Assembly (NCBI GenBank): GCA_029212905.1
Contig: JARGPB010000016.1
Span: 1 to 64,000, forward strand
Source: Thalassovita sp.
Lineage (GTDB): Bacteria; Pseudomonadota; Alphaproteobacteria; Rhodobacterales; Rhodobacteraceae
DNA length: 64,000 nt
Direction of reading: 5' to 3'
Part shown: positions 8,249-17,428 of the stretch, piece after piece
Position numbering within the stretch: the stretch's first letter is position 1
Layout: each line of letters opens with the position of its first letter
Notes under the pieces: generated by a model
Databases searched by the model: none
The model's input: the letters and a program-made list of their open reading frames with translations, nothing else
Told to the model about the DNA's origin: nothing
Made by a program: the position numbers and the translations under genes

Positions 8249-8379
8249 ATCAAGCCTATTTTCCGTCATTGACGAACCCTCAGCCTGCCGCATTGGGCTT
8301 GTACCTTGAGGGTGTAATCAGTTCCGCTGCCGGGACGCTCCCGGCAGCATTTGCGTGACCCGAACAAAGGAGCAGCCCA

Positions 8380-8478
8380 ATGGCACAACAACAACAATCC
8401 AACCCTGCCCCGACCAAAGAGGCCGACAAACCCACGCCTCGGCCGCAGCCGGTTTTCACCGATTACGCCAGCATCTGA
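8380..8478 (+). CDS. Small protein, 32 residues, unknown
   Basis: A short open frame with a good ribosome binding site: AAAGGAG at 8366-8372, then 7 bases to ATG 8380. The product is polar and starts MAQQQQ, followed by a Pro/Lys-rich middle and a PVFTDYASI end. It has no membrane segment. It lies 38 bases before the TfoX-domain gene, so the two may be co-transcribed. I cannot name a function; conservation of the start, stop and tail in relatives would decide whether it is real. Confidence 0.5.
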   Translation: MAQQQQSNPAPTKEADKPTPRPQPVFTDYASI

Positions 8479-8516
8479 GACATGACACCCCGCAACAGCA
8501 TCGCTATGCTGAGGGG

Positions 8517-8855
8517 ATGAAAACGCCTGTCTCATCGATCCGAAATCTCGGCCCTGCCGTCGAAGAAGCCTGCGCCCGCGCGGGCATCCAATCCGCCGAA
8601 CAGCTGCGCGATCTGGGCGCCGACGAGGCCTACCGGCGTATGATTTCGGTCGGCACCCGCCCGCATTTCATCGGCTATTATGCGCTGGTGATGGGGCTAC
8701 AGGGACGCCCCTGGAATGATTGCCAAGGCGCCGAGAAAGCCGCCCTACGCGTGGCCTTTGATCAGCTGAAATCCGAACGCAAATCCGCAGACCCCGGCCT
8801 GTCCGAACTGGAAATCGCCCTGGACCGGATCGGTGTGATCGCCCGCAGCTCCTAA
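8517..8855 (+). CDS. TfoX C-terminal domain protein
   Basis: 112-residue protein made only of the C-terminal domain of TfoX/Sxy (IRNLGPAVEEACARAGI, then a helical hairpin QLRDLGADEAYRRM). In TfoX this domain sits beside a regulator of competence, but single-domain versions are widespread and uncharacterised, so no competence role is claimed. The start is ATG 8517 behind GAGGGG; the open frame upstream of it is the small-protein region read in another phase. It converges on ndk, with a shared hairpin between them. Confidence 0.8.
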   Translation: MKTPVSSIRNLGPAVEEACARAGIQSAEQLRDLGADEAYRRMISVGTRPHFIGYYALVMGLQGRPWNDCQGAEKAALRVAFDQLKSERKSADPGLSELEIALDRIGVIARSS

Positions 8856-8869
8856 GCTCTGCCCAATGC

Positions 8870-8899
8870 AAAAAGGCCGCCTTCTGACGAAAGCGGCCT
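8870..8899 (-). terminator. Terminator of ndk
   Basis: Inverted repeat AGGCCGC/GCGGCCT (8874-8880 and 8893-8899) followed on the minus strand by TTTTT (8874-8870). It lies between converging genes and fits termination of ndk best. Confidence 0.75.
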
Positions 8900-8937
8900 C
8901 TTCACTATTCTGTATCCCCGTAGGGATGGTCAGGCAA

Positions 8938-9360
8938 TCAGCCCACCAGTTCCAGACCCGAGAAGAAATACGCGATTTCAACTGCGGCGGTTTCTGCTGC
9001 GTCCGACCCGTGCACCGAGTTTTCGCCGATCGACAGGGCGAACTCTTTGCGGATGGTGCCTTCGGCGGCTTCGGCGGGGTTGGTTGCGCCCATGACTTCG
9101 CGGTTTTTCGCGATGGCGTCTTCGCCTTCCAGAACCTGCACGACAATCGGAGCCGACGCCATGAATTCGCACAGCTCACCATAAAAGGGGCGCTCTTTGT
9201 GCACTTCGTAGAACACGCCGGCCTGTGCCGGGGTCAGGTGGATACGCTTTTGTGCGACGATGCGCAGGCCAGCGGCTTCCAGTTTGGCGTTGATCGCGCC
9301 GGTCAGGTTGCGGGCGGTTGCGTCGGGCTTGATGATCGAGAAGGTGCGTTGGATGGCCAT
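8938..9360 (-). CDS. ndk: Nucleoside diphosphate kinase
   Basis: Transfers the gamma phosphate of ATP to nucleoside diphosphates through a phosphohistidine. 140 residues, the usual length. It starts MAIQRTFSIIKPDA, with the Kpn loop region ATNPAEAAEGTIRKEF and the catalytic His at residue 117 in NSVHGSDAAETA. Monocistronic between its terminator and a divergent secreted-protein gene. The ATG at 9360 has AGGAGCG just upstream on the minus strand. Confidence 0.98.
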   Translation of the reverse strand: MAIQRTFSIIKPDATARNLTGAINAKLEAAGLRIVAQKRIHLTPAQAGVFYEVHKERPFYGELCEFMASAPIVVQVLEGEDAIAKNREVMGATNPAEAAEGTIRKEFALSIGENSVHGSDAAETAAVEIAYFFSGLELVG

Positions 9361-9519
9361 GGGGCGCGCTCCTGTTCTAAAGTTGTAAATCCTGGGTCGC
9401 CTCTAGCACGGGTCCGCACAGGGATAAAGAGCCTTGTGCAGTTGCCGCCACGATCCGCCATTGACATATCCGACTATTTTAATCAGAAAAAGCCCAGCCA
9501 CGCCCAACCGGAGCCACCG

Positions 9520-9810
9520 ATGATGCGCCTTAGCCTTGCCCTGCTTGCCGCCAGCCTTGCCACCCCCACCCTGGCCGAACAGCCGCTGCCCTTCACCTAT
9601 GATATGTTCGAGACCTCGGTGCTGCATACCGACATCGCAGCCTGCCCCCCTGAATTGGAAGGCCCCGACCGGTTCTGCCGCGCCACCATCTATATGGACG
9701 CGCTGCACATCTTTGTTTTCCTGGACGAGGGTGATCAGCCGTTGGTCGATTTCCTCAGCTACGATGCGTCGCAACTGCATACGATCCTGAAAACGCCGAT
9801 CCCCGATTGA
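9520..9810 (+). CDS. Small secreted protein, unknown
   Basis: 96 residues with a clear signal peptide (two Met, then a hydrophobic Leu/Ala-rich stretch and a cut after TLAEQ or TLA). The mature part is about 75 residues with two cysteines (AACPPELEG and RFCRATI) that could form a disulfide in the periplasm. GGAG lies before the tandem ATGs at 9520 and 9523. The longer open frame that begins at 8866 runs antisense through ndk and is rejected. I do not recognise the family. It precedes the ABC-F gene by 31 bases. Confidence 0.7.
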   Translation: MMRLSLALLAASLATPTLAEQPLPFTYDMFETSVLHTDIAACPPELEGPDRFCRATIYMDALHIFVFLDEGDQPLVDFLSYDASQLHTILKTPIPD

Positions 9811-9841
9811 CTCTGCCCCCGGCACGGGCCACAGCACGACC

Positions 9842-11713
9842 ATGCTTAGGATCGAAGACCTCCACTACTCAATCGACGGCCGCCCCATTTTCGATGGGGC
9901 CAGCGCCACAATTCCCACTGGCCACAAGGTTGGCCTGATTGGCCGCAATGGGGCCGGGAAAACCACCCTGTTCAAGCTGATCCGAGGGGACTTGCACCTC
10001 GATTCCGGCTCGATCCAGATCCCGGCGCGGGCCCGCATCGGCGGCGTCGCACAAGAGGTGCCCGGAAACGAGGTCAGCCTGCTGGACACCGTTCTGGCCG
10101 CCGACACCGAGCGCGCCGAGCTGATGGCCGAATCCGAAACCGCCACGGACGCCCACCGGATCGCTGAAATCCAGACCCGCCTGGCCGATATTGACGCATG
10201 GTCCGCCGAGGCACGCGCCTCCTCGATCCTGCGCGGCCTGGGCTTTGATGCGGCGGAACAGCTGATGCCATGCTCGGCCTTCTCGGGTGGTTGGCGGATG
10301 CGCGTCGCGCTGGCCGCTGTGCTGTTCGCTCAGCCCGACTATCTGCTGCTGGACGAACCGACCAACTATCTGGACCTCGAAGGCGCGCTGTGGCTGGAAA
10401 ACTATCTGGGCAAATATCCGCATACCGTGATCATCGTCAGCCACGACCGTGAATTGCTGAACCGGGCTGTCGGTGCGATTCTGCATCTGGAAAACCAGAA
10501 ACTGACCTACTACACTGGCCCCTATGACCAATTCGTGCGCCAACGCGCCGAGCAACGCGCCGTTCTGGCCGCACAGGCCAAAAAACAAGACACCCGCCGC
10601 GCCCACCTGCAAAGCTTTGTCGATCGGTTCAAGGCCAAGGCATCGAAGGCCAAACAGGCCCAGTCTCGTGTGAAAATGCTAGAGAAAATGGACGTGATCC
10701 GCGCGCCCGAGGATGCCGCACGCACGGTGTTTTCCTTCCCCGCGCCCGAAGAGCTGTCCCCGCCCATTATCTCGACCGAGGGCGTGACCGTTGGCTATGA
10801 TGGCACGCCGATCCTGCGCAATCTGAACCTGCGCATTGACCAGGACGACCGCATCGCCCTGCTGGGCAAGAACGGTCAGGGTAAATCCACCCTGGCCAAG
10901 CTGCTGTCCGACCGCCTGTCCGCCATGGACGGCAAAATCACCCGCTCGACCAAGCTGCGCATCGGGTTTTTCGCTCAGCACCAGGTGGATGAACTCTACG
11001 TCGATGAAACCCCGCTGCAACACCTGCAACGGGAACGCTCTGGCGAAACCCCTGCCCGTCTGCGCGCACGTCTGGCCGGGTTCGGCCTGATGGCCGAGCA
11101 AGCCGAAACCGAAGTCGGGCGCCTGTCCGGTGGCCAAAAAGCGCGCCTGTCGCTCCTGCTAGCCACCTTGCCCGCGCCGCACCTGCTGATCCTCGATGAA
11201 CCGACCAACCACCTGGATATCGAATCCCGCGAGGCGCTGATGGAGGCGCTGAACGCCTATACCGGCGCCGTGATTTTGGTGAGCCACGACATGCACCTGC
11301 TGTCGATGGTCGCGGACCGTTTGTGGCTGGTCAAAGACGGCAGCGTCGCCCCCTACGAGGACGATCTGAAAGCCTATCGCCGGATGCTGTTGCAGACTGA
11401 CAAGCCTGCCAAATCGAACAGCAAGCAGGCTGACTCCCGCGGCAGCGCCGCCCCCGCGCCCAAGCGCAAAAGTCGTGATCAAATTCTCGCTCTGCGCGCC
11501 GAAGTGCGCAAATGCGAAGAGCGCGTCGAGAAACTGGCGCAGATGGACAAGAAGCTCCAAGAGCGTCTGAGCGACCCCAAGGTGTTCACCGAGGACAAAG
11601 GCCAAGCTGTCGTCTGGCAGCAAAAATACGCAGAGCTGCGCGAGGCGACTGTCCGCGCCGAATCCATGTGGCTCAAGGCGCTGGAGCGGTTAGAAAACGC
11701 TGAGAACAGCTAG
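9842..11713 (+). CDS. ABC-F family ATPase (Uup/YheS-like)
   Basis: Soluble twin-ABC protein of the translation-factor class, which acts on ribosomes rather than membranes. 623 residues. First cassette: Walker A GRNGAGKTTL near residue 35, signature FSGGWRMRVALA, Walker B LLLDEPTNYLDLE. Second cassette: GKNGQGKSTL near residue 343, LSGGQKARLSLL, LLILDEPTNHLDIE. Between them is the basic P-site tRNA-interaction linker (KASKAKQAQSR). The C-terminal 90 residues form a charged coiled coil like that of Uup/YheS. No transmembrane domain is fused or adjacent. Confidence 0.92.
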   Translation: MLRIEDLHYSIDGRPIFDGASATIPTGHKVGLIGRNGAGKTTLFKLIRGDLHLDSGSIQIPARARIGGVAQEVPGNEVSLLDTVLAADTERAELMAESETATDAHRIAEIQTRLADIDAWSAEARASSILRGLGFDAAEQLMPCSAFSGGWRMRVALAAVLFAQPDYLLLDEPTNYLDLEGALWLENYLGKYPHTVIIVSHDRELLNRAVGAILHLENQKLTYYTGPYDQFVRQRAEQRAVLAAQAKKQDTRRAHLQSFVDRFKAKASKAKQAQSRVKMLEKMDVIRAPEDAARTVFSFPAPEELSPPIISTEGVTVGYDGTPILRNLNLRIDQDDRIALLGKNGQGKSTLAKLLSDRLSAMDGKITRSTKLRIGFFAQHQVDELYVDETPLQHLQRERSGETPARLRARLAGFGLMAEQAETEVGRLSGGQKARLSLLLATLPAPHLLILDEPTNHLDIESREALMEALNAYTGAVILVSHDMHLLSMVADRLWLVKDGSVAPYEDDLKAYRRMLLQTDKPAKSNSKQADSRGSAAPAPKRKSRDQILALRAEVRKCEERVEKLAQMDKKLQERLSDPKVFTEDKGQAVVWQQKYAELREATVRAESMWLKALERLENAENS

Positions 11714-11869
11714 ACCGCCTTACAGTTAATCTTAACTCCTTGGCGCAGAATATTGTAACTATTACACTTTCCTGCCCAAGGTGTTTTGGACCGTTAACCA
11801 TTGGCAACCATCTAGCGCGACGGCCCTGCAATCGCTAAGCTGCAAAGCACTCTCCCAAAGGACATCTTG

Positions 11870-12490
11870 ATGGACAGCGCTTTTCTCATCACTGGCTTCG
11901 TCACGCTTTTTGTGATCATTGACCCGATCGGCCTCACGCCGCTCTTCGTTGCCTTGACGCAGGGAATGACGCAAAAACATCGCAAATCCATTGCGTTACG
12001 GGCCATAGTTGTCGCATTTTTTGTCCTGAGCCTTTTCACTCTTTTCGGAGAGGCCGTGCTGGGATTTGTTGGAATATCCATGCCCGCGTTCCGCATTGCC
12101 GGGGGGCTTTTGCTGTTTCTGACGGCGCTGGACATGCTATTTCAGCGGCGCAGCAAGCGGCGCGAAGACCAAGCCGAAGAAGAAGACCACAGCGACGACC
12201 CGTCGGTTTTTCCGCTCGGCATCCCTTTGATCGCGGGGCCGGGCGCGATTGCGACCATGATCCTTTTGGCGGGGCAACAGCCTGGAATCCTAGGGCTGGC
12301 AACCACTTTGGCGGTCATGATTTCGGTACTAGTCATCGCATTTTTCCTTTTTATGACAGCAGGTTGGCTTGAAAAGGTGCTCGGAAAAACGGGGATCAAC
12401 GTGGTGACGCGCTTGCTTGGGATGCTCTTGTCGGCGCTCGCGGTTCAGTTTGTTCTGGACGGGCTGCGCGCATTTGGCTTCTCGAACTGA
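11870..12490 (+). CDS. MarC family integral membrane protein
   Basis: 206 residues with six predicted membrane segments, the length and layout of the MarC/UPF0056 family. Family landmarks are FVIIDPIGLTPLF near residue 20 and GIPLIAGPGAIATMILL in the second half. The function of MarC proteins is unsettled; the old link to multiple antibiotic resistance has not held. The start is ATG 11870; a TTG three bases earlier is in frame but unnecessary. Separate from the ABC-F gene by 156 bases. Confidence 0.88.
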   Translation: MDSAFLITGFVTLFVIIDPIGLTPLFVALTQGMTQKHRKSIALRAIVVAFFVLSLFTLFGEAVLGFVGISMPAFRIAGGLLLFLTALDMLFQRRSKRREDQAEEEDHSDDPSVFPLGIPLIAGPGAIATMILLAGQQPGILGLATTLAVMISVLVIAFFLFMTAGWLEKVLGKTGINVVTRLLGMLLSALAVQFVLDGLRAFGFSN

Positions 12491-12552
12491 GGTGCATTTC
12501 GCGCACGCAACCCTATATCTGTGATCAGGGTTAACCGCAGGAGAGTGCCGGT

Positions 12553-13131
12553 ATGAGCAGCTGGGAATTCGGTCGCATCGTCTATCTGATGCTATTGCTG
12601 GTCGTCATTGGCGGCTGGTTTTTCATGCAGAATCGCCGAAATCTTTCAAAACTGCTGCAACAAGCCCTGGTCTGGGTCTTTTTGTTCATCGGGGTCATCG
12701 CAGCCATTGGGCTGTGGGATGATGTTCGCAACATTAGCTTTCCCATGCAATCCGTTCATTCCAATGGTGAAATTGAAATTCCTCGCGCACCCGACGGACA
12801 TTTTTATCTGACCGCACAGATTAACGGAGCTCCATTGCGATTTGTTGTCGACACGGGCGCAACTGACATCGTTCTCACCCAGAAAGACGCGCAATTCGCG
12901 GGGATCGACATCGAAAAATTAACCTTTTGGGGCGAGGCGATGACCGCAAATGGTCCGGTTAAAACCGCTCCGGTTCGCCTACAAAGCATCAGCGTTGGGC
13001 CAGTCGAAGACAGCAATGTGCGCGCTTGGGTGAATAGCGGAAAAATGGACACATCCCTGATGGGCATGTCCTATCTTCAGCGGTATTCCAGGATCGAAAT
13101 GACGCCGAAAACTCTGGTTCTGACCAGATAA
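12553..13131 (+). CDS. Membrane-anchored retropepsin-like aspartic protease
   Basis: 192 residues. Two N-terminal hydrophobic segments (about residues 8-22 and 34-52), then a single retropepsin-like domain with the catalytic triad VDTGATDIVLT near residue 98. The remainder follows the TIGR02281 'clan AA' family of bacterial single-domain aspartic proteases, thought to act as dimers on the periplasmic side. GCAGGAGAG stands before ATG 12553. Substrate unknown. Converges on holC. Confidence 0.85.
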   Translation: MSSWEFGRIVYLMLLLVVIGGWFFMQNRRNLSKLLQQALVWVFLFIGVIAAIGLWDDVRNISFPMQSVHSNGEIEIPRAPDGHFYLTAQINGAPLRFVVDTGATDIVLTQKDAQFAGIDIEKLTFWGEAMTANGPVKTAPVRLQSISVGPVEDSNVRAWVNSGKMDTSLMGMSYLQRYSRIEMTPKTLVLTR

Positions 13132-13150
13132 GGATCACCATATAAGGTCC

Positions 13151-13606
13151 TTATTTCTCGGCCTTTTTCTCCCATCGACCGGACTCTTCGGACCAGTATT
13201 GCGCCGAACATCCCGCGTCCGTCAGGGATTTCCATTGCACACGCGCCTGTTGGACTGCCTCGGCGTCGGTGCCGTCAAACAGAACGCAGACACGGGCCAG
13301 GTCTTGCACTTCTTGCGCTGTGATCTGCGCGCCATCGACGCACATCACGCAGTCCGGCGCGTTTCCCGCTGGGCCGGTGGTTAACAGCACCGGTTGCAGC
13401 GCGTCATGCGCGCCACCGGCCAGCCCATGCGGCAAGAACCCATCGCTGGGGCCCTGCCACAGCCGTTGATCCAGCCAATCCAGCCGGCCCAAGTCGGTGC
13501 CGCGCACCGCCACCTTCCACCCAGCCTGAAGAGATTTGCCCAATAGCATGGGCAAAGTCGCCTCTAACGGCCGTTGCGTCAGATGATAAAAATACGCGGC
13601 TCCCAA
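13151..13606 (-). CDS. holC: DNA polymerase III chi subunit
   Basis: Subunit of the clamp-loader complex that links the replisome to SSB. 151 residues with the chi hallmarks: AYFYHLTQRPLEATLPMLLGKSL at the start, RLDWLDQRLW, the FLPHG motif and an APDCVMCVDGA segment where many relatives have QAPVLLT. It lies 4 bases downstream of the pepA stop on the same strand, so the two form an operon, a common pairing (pepA-holC) in proteobacteria. Confidence 0.92.
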   Translation of the reverse strand: MGAAYFYHLTQRPLEATLPMLLGKSLQAGWKVAVRGTDLGRLDWLDQRLWQGPSDGFLPHGLAGGAHDALQPVLLTTGPAGNAPDCVMCVDGAQITAQEVQDLARVCVLFDGTDAEAVQQARVQWKSLTDAGCSAQYWSEESGRWEKKAEK

Positions 13607-13610
13607 GGGT

Positions 13611-15074
13611 TTACGCCTCGTACTTGTCAGCGATCAGACGGTTCAAAGCCAGCACACCCCAGCCGGTTGCGCCCTTGGGGGCGTATTTGGTTTCGGCCTT
13701 CACGCTGGCCACGCCCGCGATATCCAGGTGGATCCAGGGGGTTTCGTCTTTGACAAACCGTTTCAGGAATTGCGCCGCCGTGATCGACCCGGCCTGACGT
13801 CCGGCAGAGTTCTTTATGTCAGCGATCGAAGATTTGATCATATCGTCATAGGCCTGCCCCATGGGCAGCCGCCAGGCGCCCTCGCCCTCGGTTGCGGCGG
13901 CCTTTAGGAAATTGTCGCAGATCGTATCGTCATTCGAGAAAACGCCGGCGTTTTCATGCCCCAGCCCAACGATGACAGCGCCGGTCAGCGTGGCCAGGTT
14001 GATCATGCCCGTCGGGGCAAACCGTTCCTGCGCGTACCACAGCACATCGGCCAGCACCAAGCGCCCCTCGGCGTCGGTGTTGATCACCTCGATCGTGTCC
14101 CCCTTCATCGAGGTCACAACGTCGCCAGGTCGCGTTGCATTGCCCGAGGGCATGTTTTCGACCAGCCCAACCAGCGCCACGACGTGGGCTTTGGCCTTGC
14201 GCAGGGCCAGCGCCTTCATCACCCCGGCCACGACACCCGCGCCGCCCATGTCCATGGTCATATCTTCCATCCCGGCCGCTGGTTTCAGCGAAATCCCGCC
14301 GGTATCGAACACCACGCCTTTGCCGACCAGGGCCAGCGGTGCGCCGGTTGCGCCTTTCCATTGCATGACCACCACCTTGGAGGGGCTGTCGCTGCCTTGG
14401 CCGACGGACAGAAGGCTGCCCATGCCCAGCTCGGCCAGTTTGTTCTCGTCCAGCACCTCGACCTCCAGCCCCAGGCTGGTCAGCTCTTCCAGCCGGTTGG
14501 CGAATTCCGTGGTTGTCAGATAGTTGGCCGGCTCGCTGGTCAGGTCACGGGTAAAGAACGCGCCCTCGGCAACCGCCAGCAGCGGCGCGGCCTTGGCGGC
14601 GGTCTCGTCCGGGTTGGTGCACATGATCGTGACGCCGTTTCCCGCCTCTTCGGGCTGGCTTTTGCGGGCGCTGAACTGATAGGCACGCAGGGCGATCCCC
14701 AGCGCAAGCTCTTCTGTTCGTTGCAGATTTCCGGCCAGAACGGTCAGGGCCAGCTTGCCTTTGCGACGGGCCAGGCCGGTGCCGGCCTTGCGTGCCGTTT
14801 CCACGTCCGCGCGGCGGTCCAGCTTGATCACATCCAGGGCCTCGGCGGCCATGCCAACCGGCCAGGCCAGAGTCGCAACATCCCCGGATTTCATTTTTTC
14901 AAAGGCTTCGGATTCGACAAACCGTTTCACGGCGCCCTTGCTCAGCCGGTTGGCCCGCGAGGCGCCCGGCCCCATTTTTCCCTCACCCCCAACGACGACG
15001 GCCACACGGCCCTGAGCCTCGGCAATCTGGTCGATATCGGTGGCGGTAAAGGTAATGGAAACGAGATCTGTCAT
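13611..15074 (-). CDS. pepA: Leucyl aminopeptidase (M17)
   Basis: Two-metal cytosolic aminopeptidase that removes N-terminal residues from peptides; PepA homologues can also bind DNA. 487 residues. The M17 signature NTDAEGRLVLAD is present near residue 332, with the metal and catalytic residues in GKGVVFDTGGISLK (Lys and Asp), MSMD-type segment MTMDMGGAG and VGLVENMPSGNA. The start ATG at 15074 follows AAGGAGGCC. Divergent from lptF across 126 bases, an arrangement common in alphaproteobacteria. Confidence 0.96.
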   Translation of the reverse strand: MTDLVSITFTATDIDQIAEAQGRVAVVVGGEGKMGPGASRANRLSKGAVKRFVESEAFEKMKSGDVATLAWPVGMAAEALDVIKLDRRADVETARKAGTGLARRKGKLALTVLAGNLQRTEELALGIALRAYQFSARKSQPEEAGNGVTIMCTNPDETAAKAAPLLAVAEGAFFTRDLTSEPANYLTTTEFANRLEELTSLGLEVEVLDENKLAELGMGSLLSVGQGSDSPSKVVVMQWKGATGAPLALVGKGVVFDTGGISLKPAAGMEDMTMDMGGAGVVAGVMKALALRKAKAHVVALVGLVENMPSGNATRPGDVVTSMKGDTIEVINTDAEGRLVLADVLWYAQERFAPTGMINLATLTGAVIVGLGHENAGVFSNDDTICDNFLKAAATEGEGAWRLPMGQAYDDMIKSSIADIKNSAGRQAGSITAAQFLKRFVKDETPWIHLDIAGVASVKAETKYAPKGATGWGVLALNRLIADKYEA

Positions 15075-15200
15075 GGGGGCCTCCTTGGCTGCGCTTGTCC
15101 GAGTCCTAGCGTGACCTTGCCACCTTGACCAGATAGCAGTTTTCCCCCGCCCGCGCTTGGGGTAACACTGACCACAATATGTGGTTCCCGGGGGGGTATC

Positions 15201-16334
15201 TTGGCCAGATTCGACAGATATATGCTGTCCCAGTTGATGGTCCTGTTTGGATTCTTTTCGCTGGTATTGGTGTCGGTCTATTGGATCAACCGCGCCGTAC
15301 GCTTGTTTGACAAGCTGATCGGCGACGGGCAGTCGGCCTTTGTTTTCCTGGAATTCACGGCGCTGACCCTGCCCAACGTGATCCGGCTGGTGCTGCCGAT
15401 GGCGGCCTTTGCCGCGTCGGTCTATGTGACCAACCGCCTAAGCAGCGAATCCGAACTGGTTGTGATGCAGGCCACAGGGTTCAGCCCGTGGCGTTTGTCG
15501 CGCCCTGTGGTGATCTATGGGCTGATCGTTGGGGTGATGATGTCCATTCTGACCCATTTCCTGGTACCGACCAGCCTGTACCAAATGCAGCAACGCGAGG
15601 CCGAGATCGCCGAAAACGTCACGGCCCGGCTGCTGACCGAGGGTACGTTCCTGCATCCCACGGATGGTGTCACCTTCTTTATCCGCGAAATCACCCCCCA
15701 GGGATCGCTGGAGGATGTGTTCCTGTCTGACCGCCGCAAAGAGGACCGCGCCCAGACCTATACCGCCACCCGCGCCTATCTGGTGAACGAGGACAGCAAA
15801 ATCAAACTGGTGATGCTGGACGGGATGGCGCAGAGCTTCACCCGCGAGGGCAACCGGCTATTCACCACACATTTCACCGATTTCTCCTATGATATCACAA
15901 GCTTGATCAAGAAACCCGAAAGCAACACACGCGGCATTCGTCACACGGGCACCTTGGAGATGCTGTTCACGCCTGCGCAGATCTCGGCCGAAACCGGCGA
16001 GACAATCGGCCGTATCACCGAAGAGGCCCACGGACGTATCAACCAGGCGTTCTTGTGCCTGGCCGCGGCGCTGATCGGGTTTGCGACGCTTCTGGTGGGC
16101 AGCTATTCGCGGTTTGGGGTCTGGCGGCAGATCGTTTCGGCGCTGGTGCTTCTGGTCCTGCTGAAACTGATCGAGGGGCTGGCCGCAGACATGGTGCAGG
16201 CCACCCCGTCGCTGTGGCCGCTGGCCTATGCCTCGTCGGTGATCGGTGTGCTGATCGCCGCGGCGCTGCTGGCCTGGGCCGGACGCGCCCGTCGCCCGCT
16301 GCGCAAATCCACACCGCAGGGGGCGCCGACATGA
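15201..16334 (+). CDS. lptF: LPS export ABC transporter permease LptF
   Basis: Inner-membrane permease of LptB2FG, which extracts lipopolysaccharide and pushes it onto the LptC/A bridge. 377 residues: membrane helices near residues 10-30, 55-75 and 95-120, a periplasmic beta-jellyroll domain (about 125-265) and three C-terminal helices. It begins with the family's RFDRYMLSQL segment. The stop overlaps the lptG start (ATGA), and the block continues to rsmA with hardly any gap. Confidence 0.94.
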   Translation: MARFDRYMLSQLMVLFGFFSLVLVSVYWINRAVRLFDKLIGDGQSAFVFLEFTALTLPNVIRLVLPMAAFAASVYVTNRLSSESELVVMQATGFSPWRLSRPVVIYGLIVGVMMSILTHFLVPTSLYQMQQREAEIAENVTARLLTEGTFLHPTDGVTFFIREITPQGSLEDVFLSDRRKEDRAQTYTATRAYLVNEDSKIKLVMLDGMAQSFTREGNRLFTTHFTDFSYDITSLIKKPESNTRGIRHTGTLEMLFTPAQISAETGETIGRITEEAHGRINQAFLCLAAALIGFATLLVGSYSRFGVWRQIVSALVLLVLLKLIEGLAADMVQATPSLWPLAYASSVIGVLIAAALLAWAGRARRPLRKSTPQGAPT

Positions 16335-17428
16335 CGCTCTATTTCTACTTTGCCCGCAAATTCGCCTTTATCTTTCTGGGGATTCTGGGGGTATTTTTCC
16401 TGCTGATGGCGATGATTGATCTGGTCGAGCAAATCAGCCGGTTCTCGGCCCTTGGGGTGGCCCTGCCGCAGATATTTGAACTGACGCTGCTGAATACGCC
16501 CCAGGCGATTTATAACATCCTGCCCTTGGTGATGATTCTGGCGACGATCACGCTGTTTCTGGGGCTGGCCCGCTCGTCCGAGCTGGTGGTGACGCGGGCC
16601 GCAGGCCGGTCGGCGCTGCGCAGCCTGTTGGCCCCGATCACCGTTGCGGCGCTGATTGGTGTGCTCAGCGTGGCCATGTTCAACCCGATCGTTTCTGCCA
16701 CCTCGAAACGCTACACTGAACTCTATGAATCCTATCGCAACGAGGGCACCGACATCCTGTCCATCAGTTCCGAGGGCCTTTGGCTGCGTCAGGGGGGCCG
16801 CGAGGGGCAGACCGTGATCCGCGCCGCATCGGCCAATCCTGATGGGACCACGCTGTATGACGTGACCTTTCTGGCCTATGCGCTGGAGGGCGGCCCGGTC
16901 CGCCGCATCCAGGCCGAAACCGCCACGCTGGACAACGGCGCCTGGAAGCTGACAAACGCCAAGGCTTGGCCCCTGGTCGCCGGGCTGAACCCCGAGGCCG
17001 GTGCGCAGTTCCACGCCGAATTCACCCTGCCCTCGACCCTGACGCAGGACCGGATTCGCGACAGTTTCGGCACGCCCGGCGTGATTTCCGTCTGGGATCT
17101 GCCGCAATATATCCGCCAGCTGCAACTGGCCGGGTTCTCGGCCCGTCGTCATTCCGTCTGGCTCCAGATGGAGCTGGCCCGCCCGCTGTTCCTGATGGCC
17201 ATGGTGCTGATCGCCTCGGCGTTTACCATGCAGCACACGCGGTTTGGCCATACGGGCATCGCTGTTCTGACTGCGATCATGCTGGGGTTTAGCCTGTATT
17301 ACATTCGGAACTTTGCCCAGATTCTGGGGGAGAACGGCCAAATCCCCGTGATGCTGGCCGCCTGGGCCCCGCCTGTGGCCTCTGTGCTCTTGGCGCTCGG
17401 CCTGCTTCTGCATATGGAGGACGGATGA
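16331..17428 (+). CDS. lptG: LPS export ABC transporter permease LptG
   Basis: Second permease of LptB2FG. 365 residues from ATG 16331, which overlaps the lptF stop; the open frame extends upstream inside lptF but has no signal there. Topology matches LptF: three N-terminal helices, a periplasmic jellyroll domain in the middle (from about residue 120) and three helices at the end. Landmarks are IDLVEQISRF and LARSSELVVTRAAGRS, the coupling helix region that meets LptB. It overlaps lptD by four bases. Confidence 0.94.
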   Translation: MTLYFYFARKFAFIFLGILGVFFLLMAMIDLVEQISRFSALGVALPQIFELTLLNTPQAIYNILPLVMILATITLFLGLARSSELVVTRAAGRSALRSLLAPITVAALIGVLSVAMFNPIVSATSKRYTELYESYRNEGTDILSISSEGLWLRQGGREGQTVIRAASANPDGTTLYDVTFLAYALEGGPVRRIQAETATLDNGAWKLTNAKAWPLVAGLNPEAGAQFHAEFTLPSTLTQDRIRDSFGTPGVISVWDLPQYIRQLQLAGFSARRHSVWLQMELARPLFLMAMVLIASAFTMQHTRFGHTGIAVLTAIMLGFSLYYIRNFAQILGENGQIPVMLAAWAPPVASVLLALGLLLHMEDG

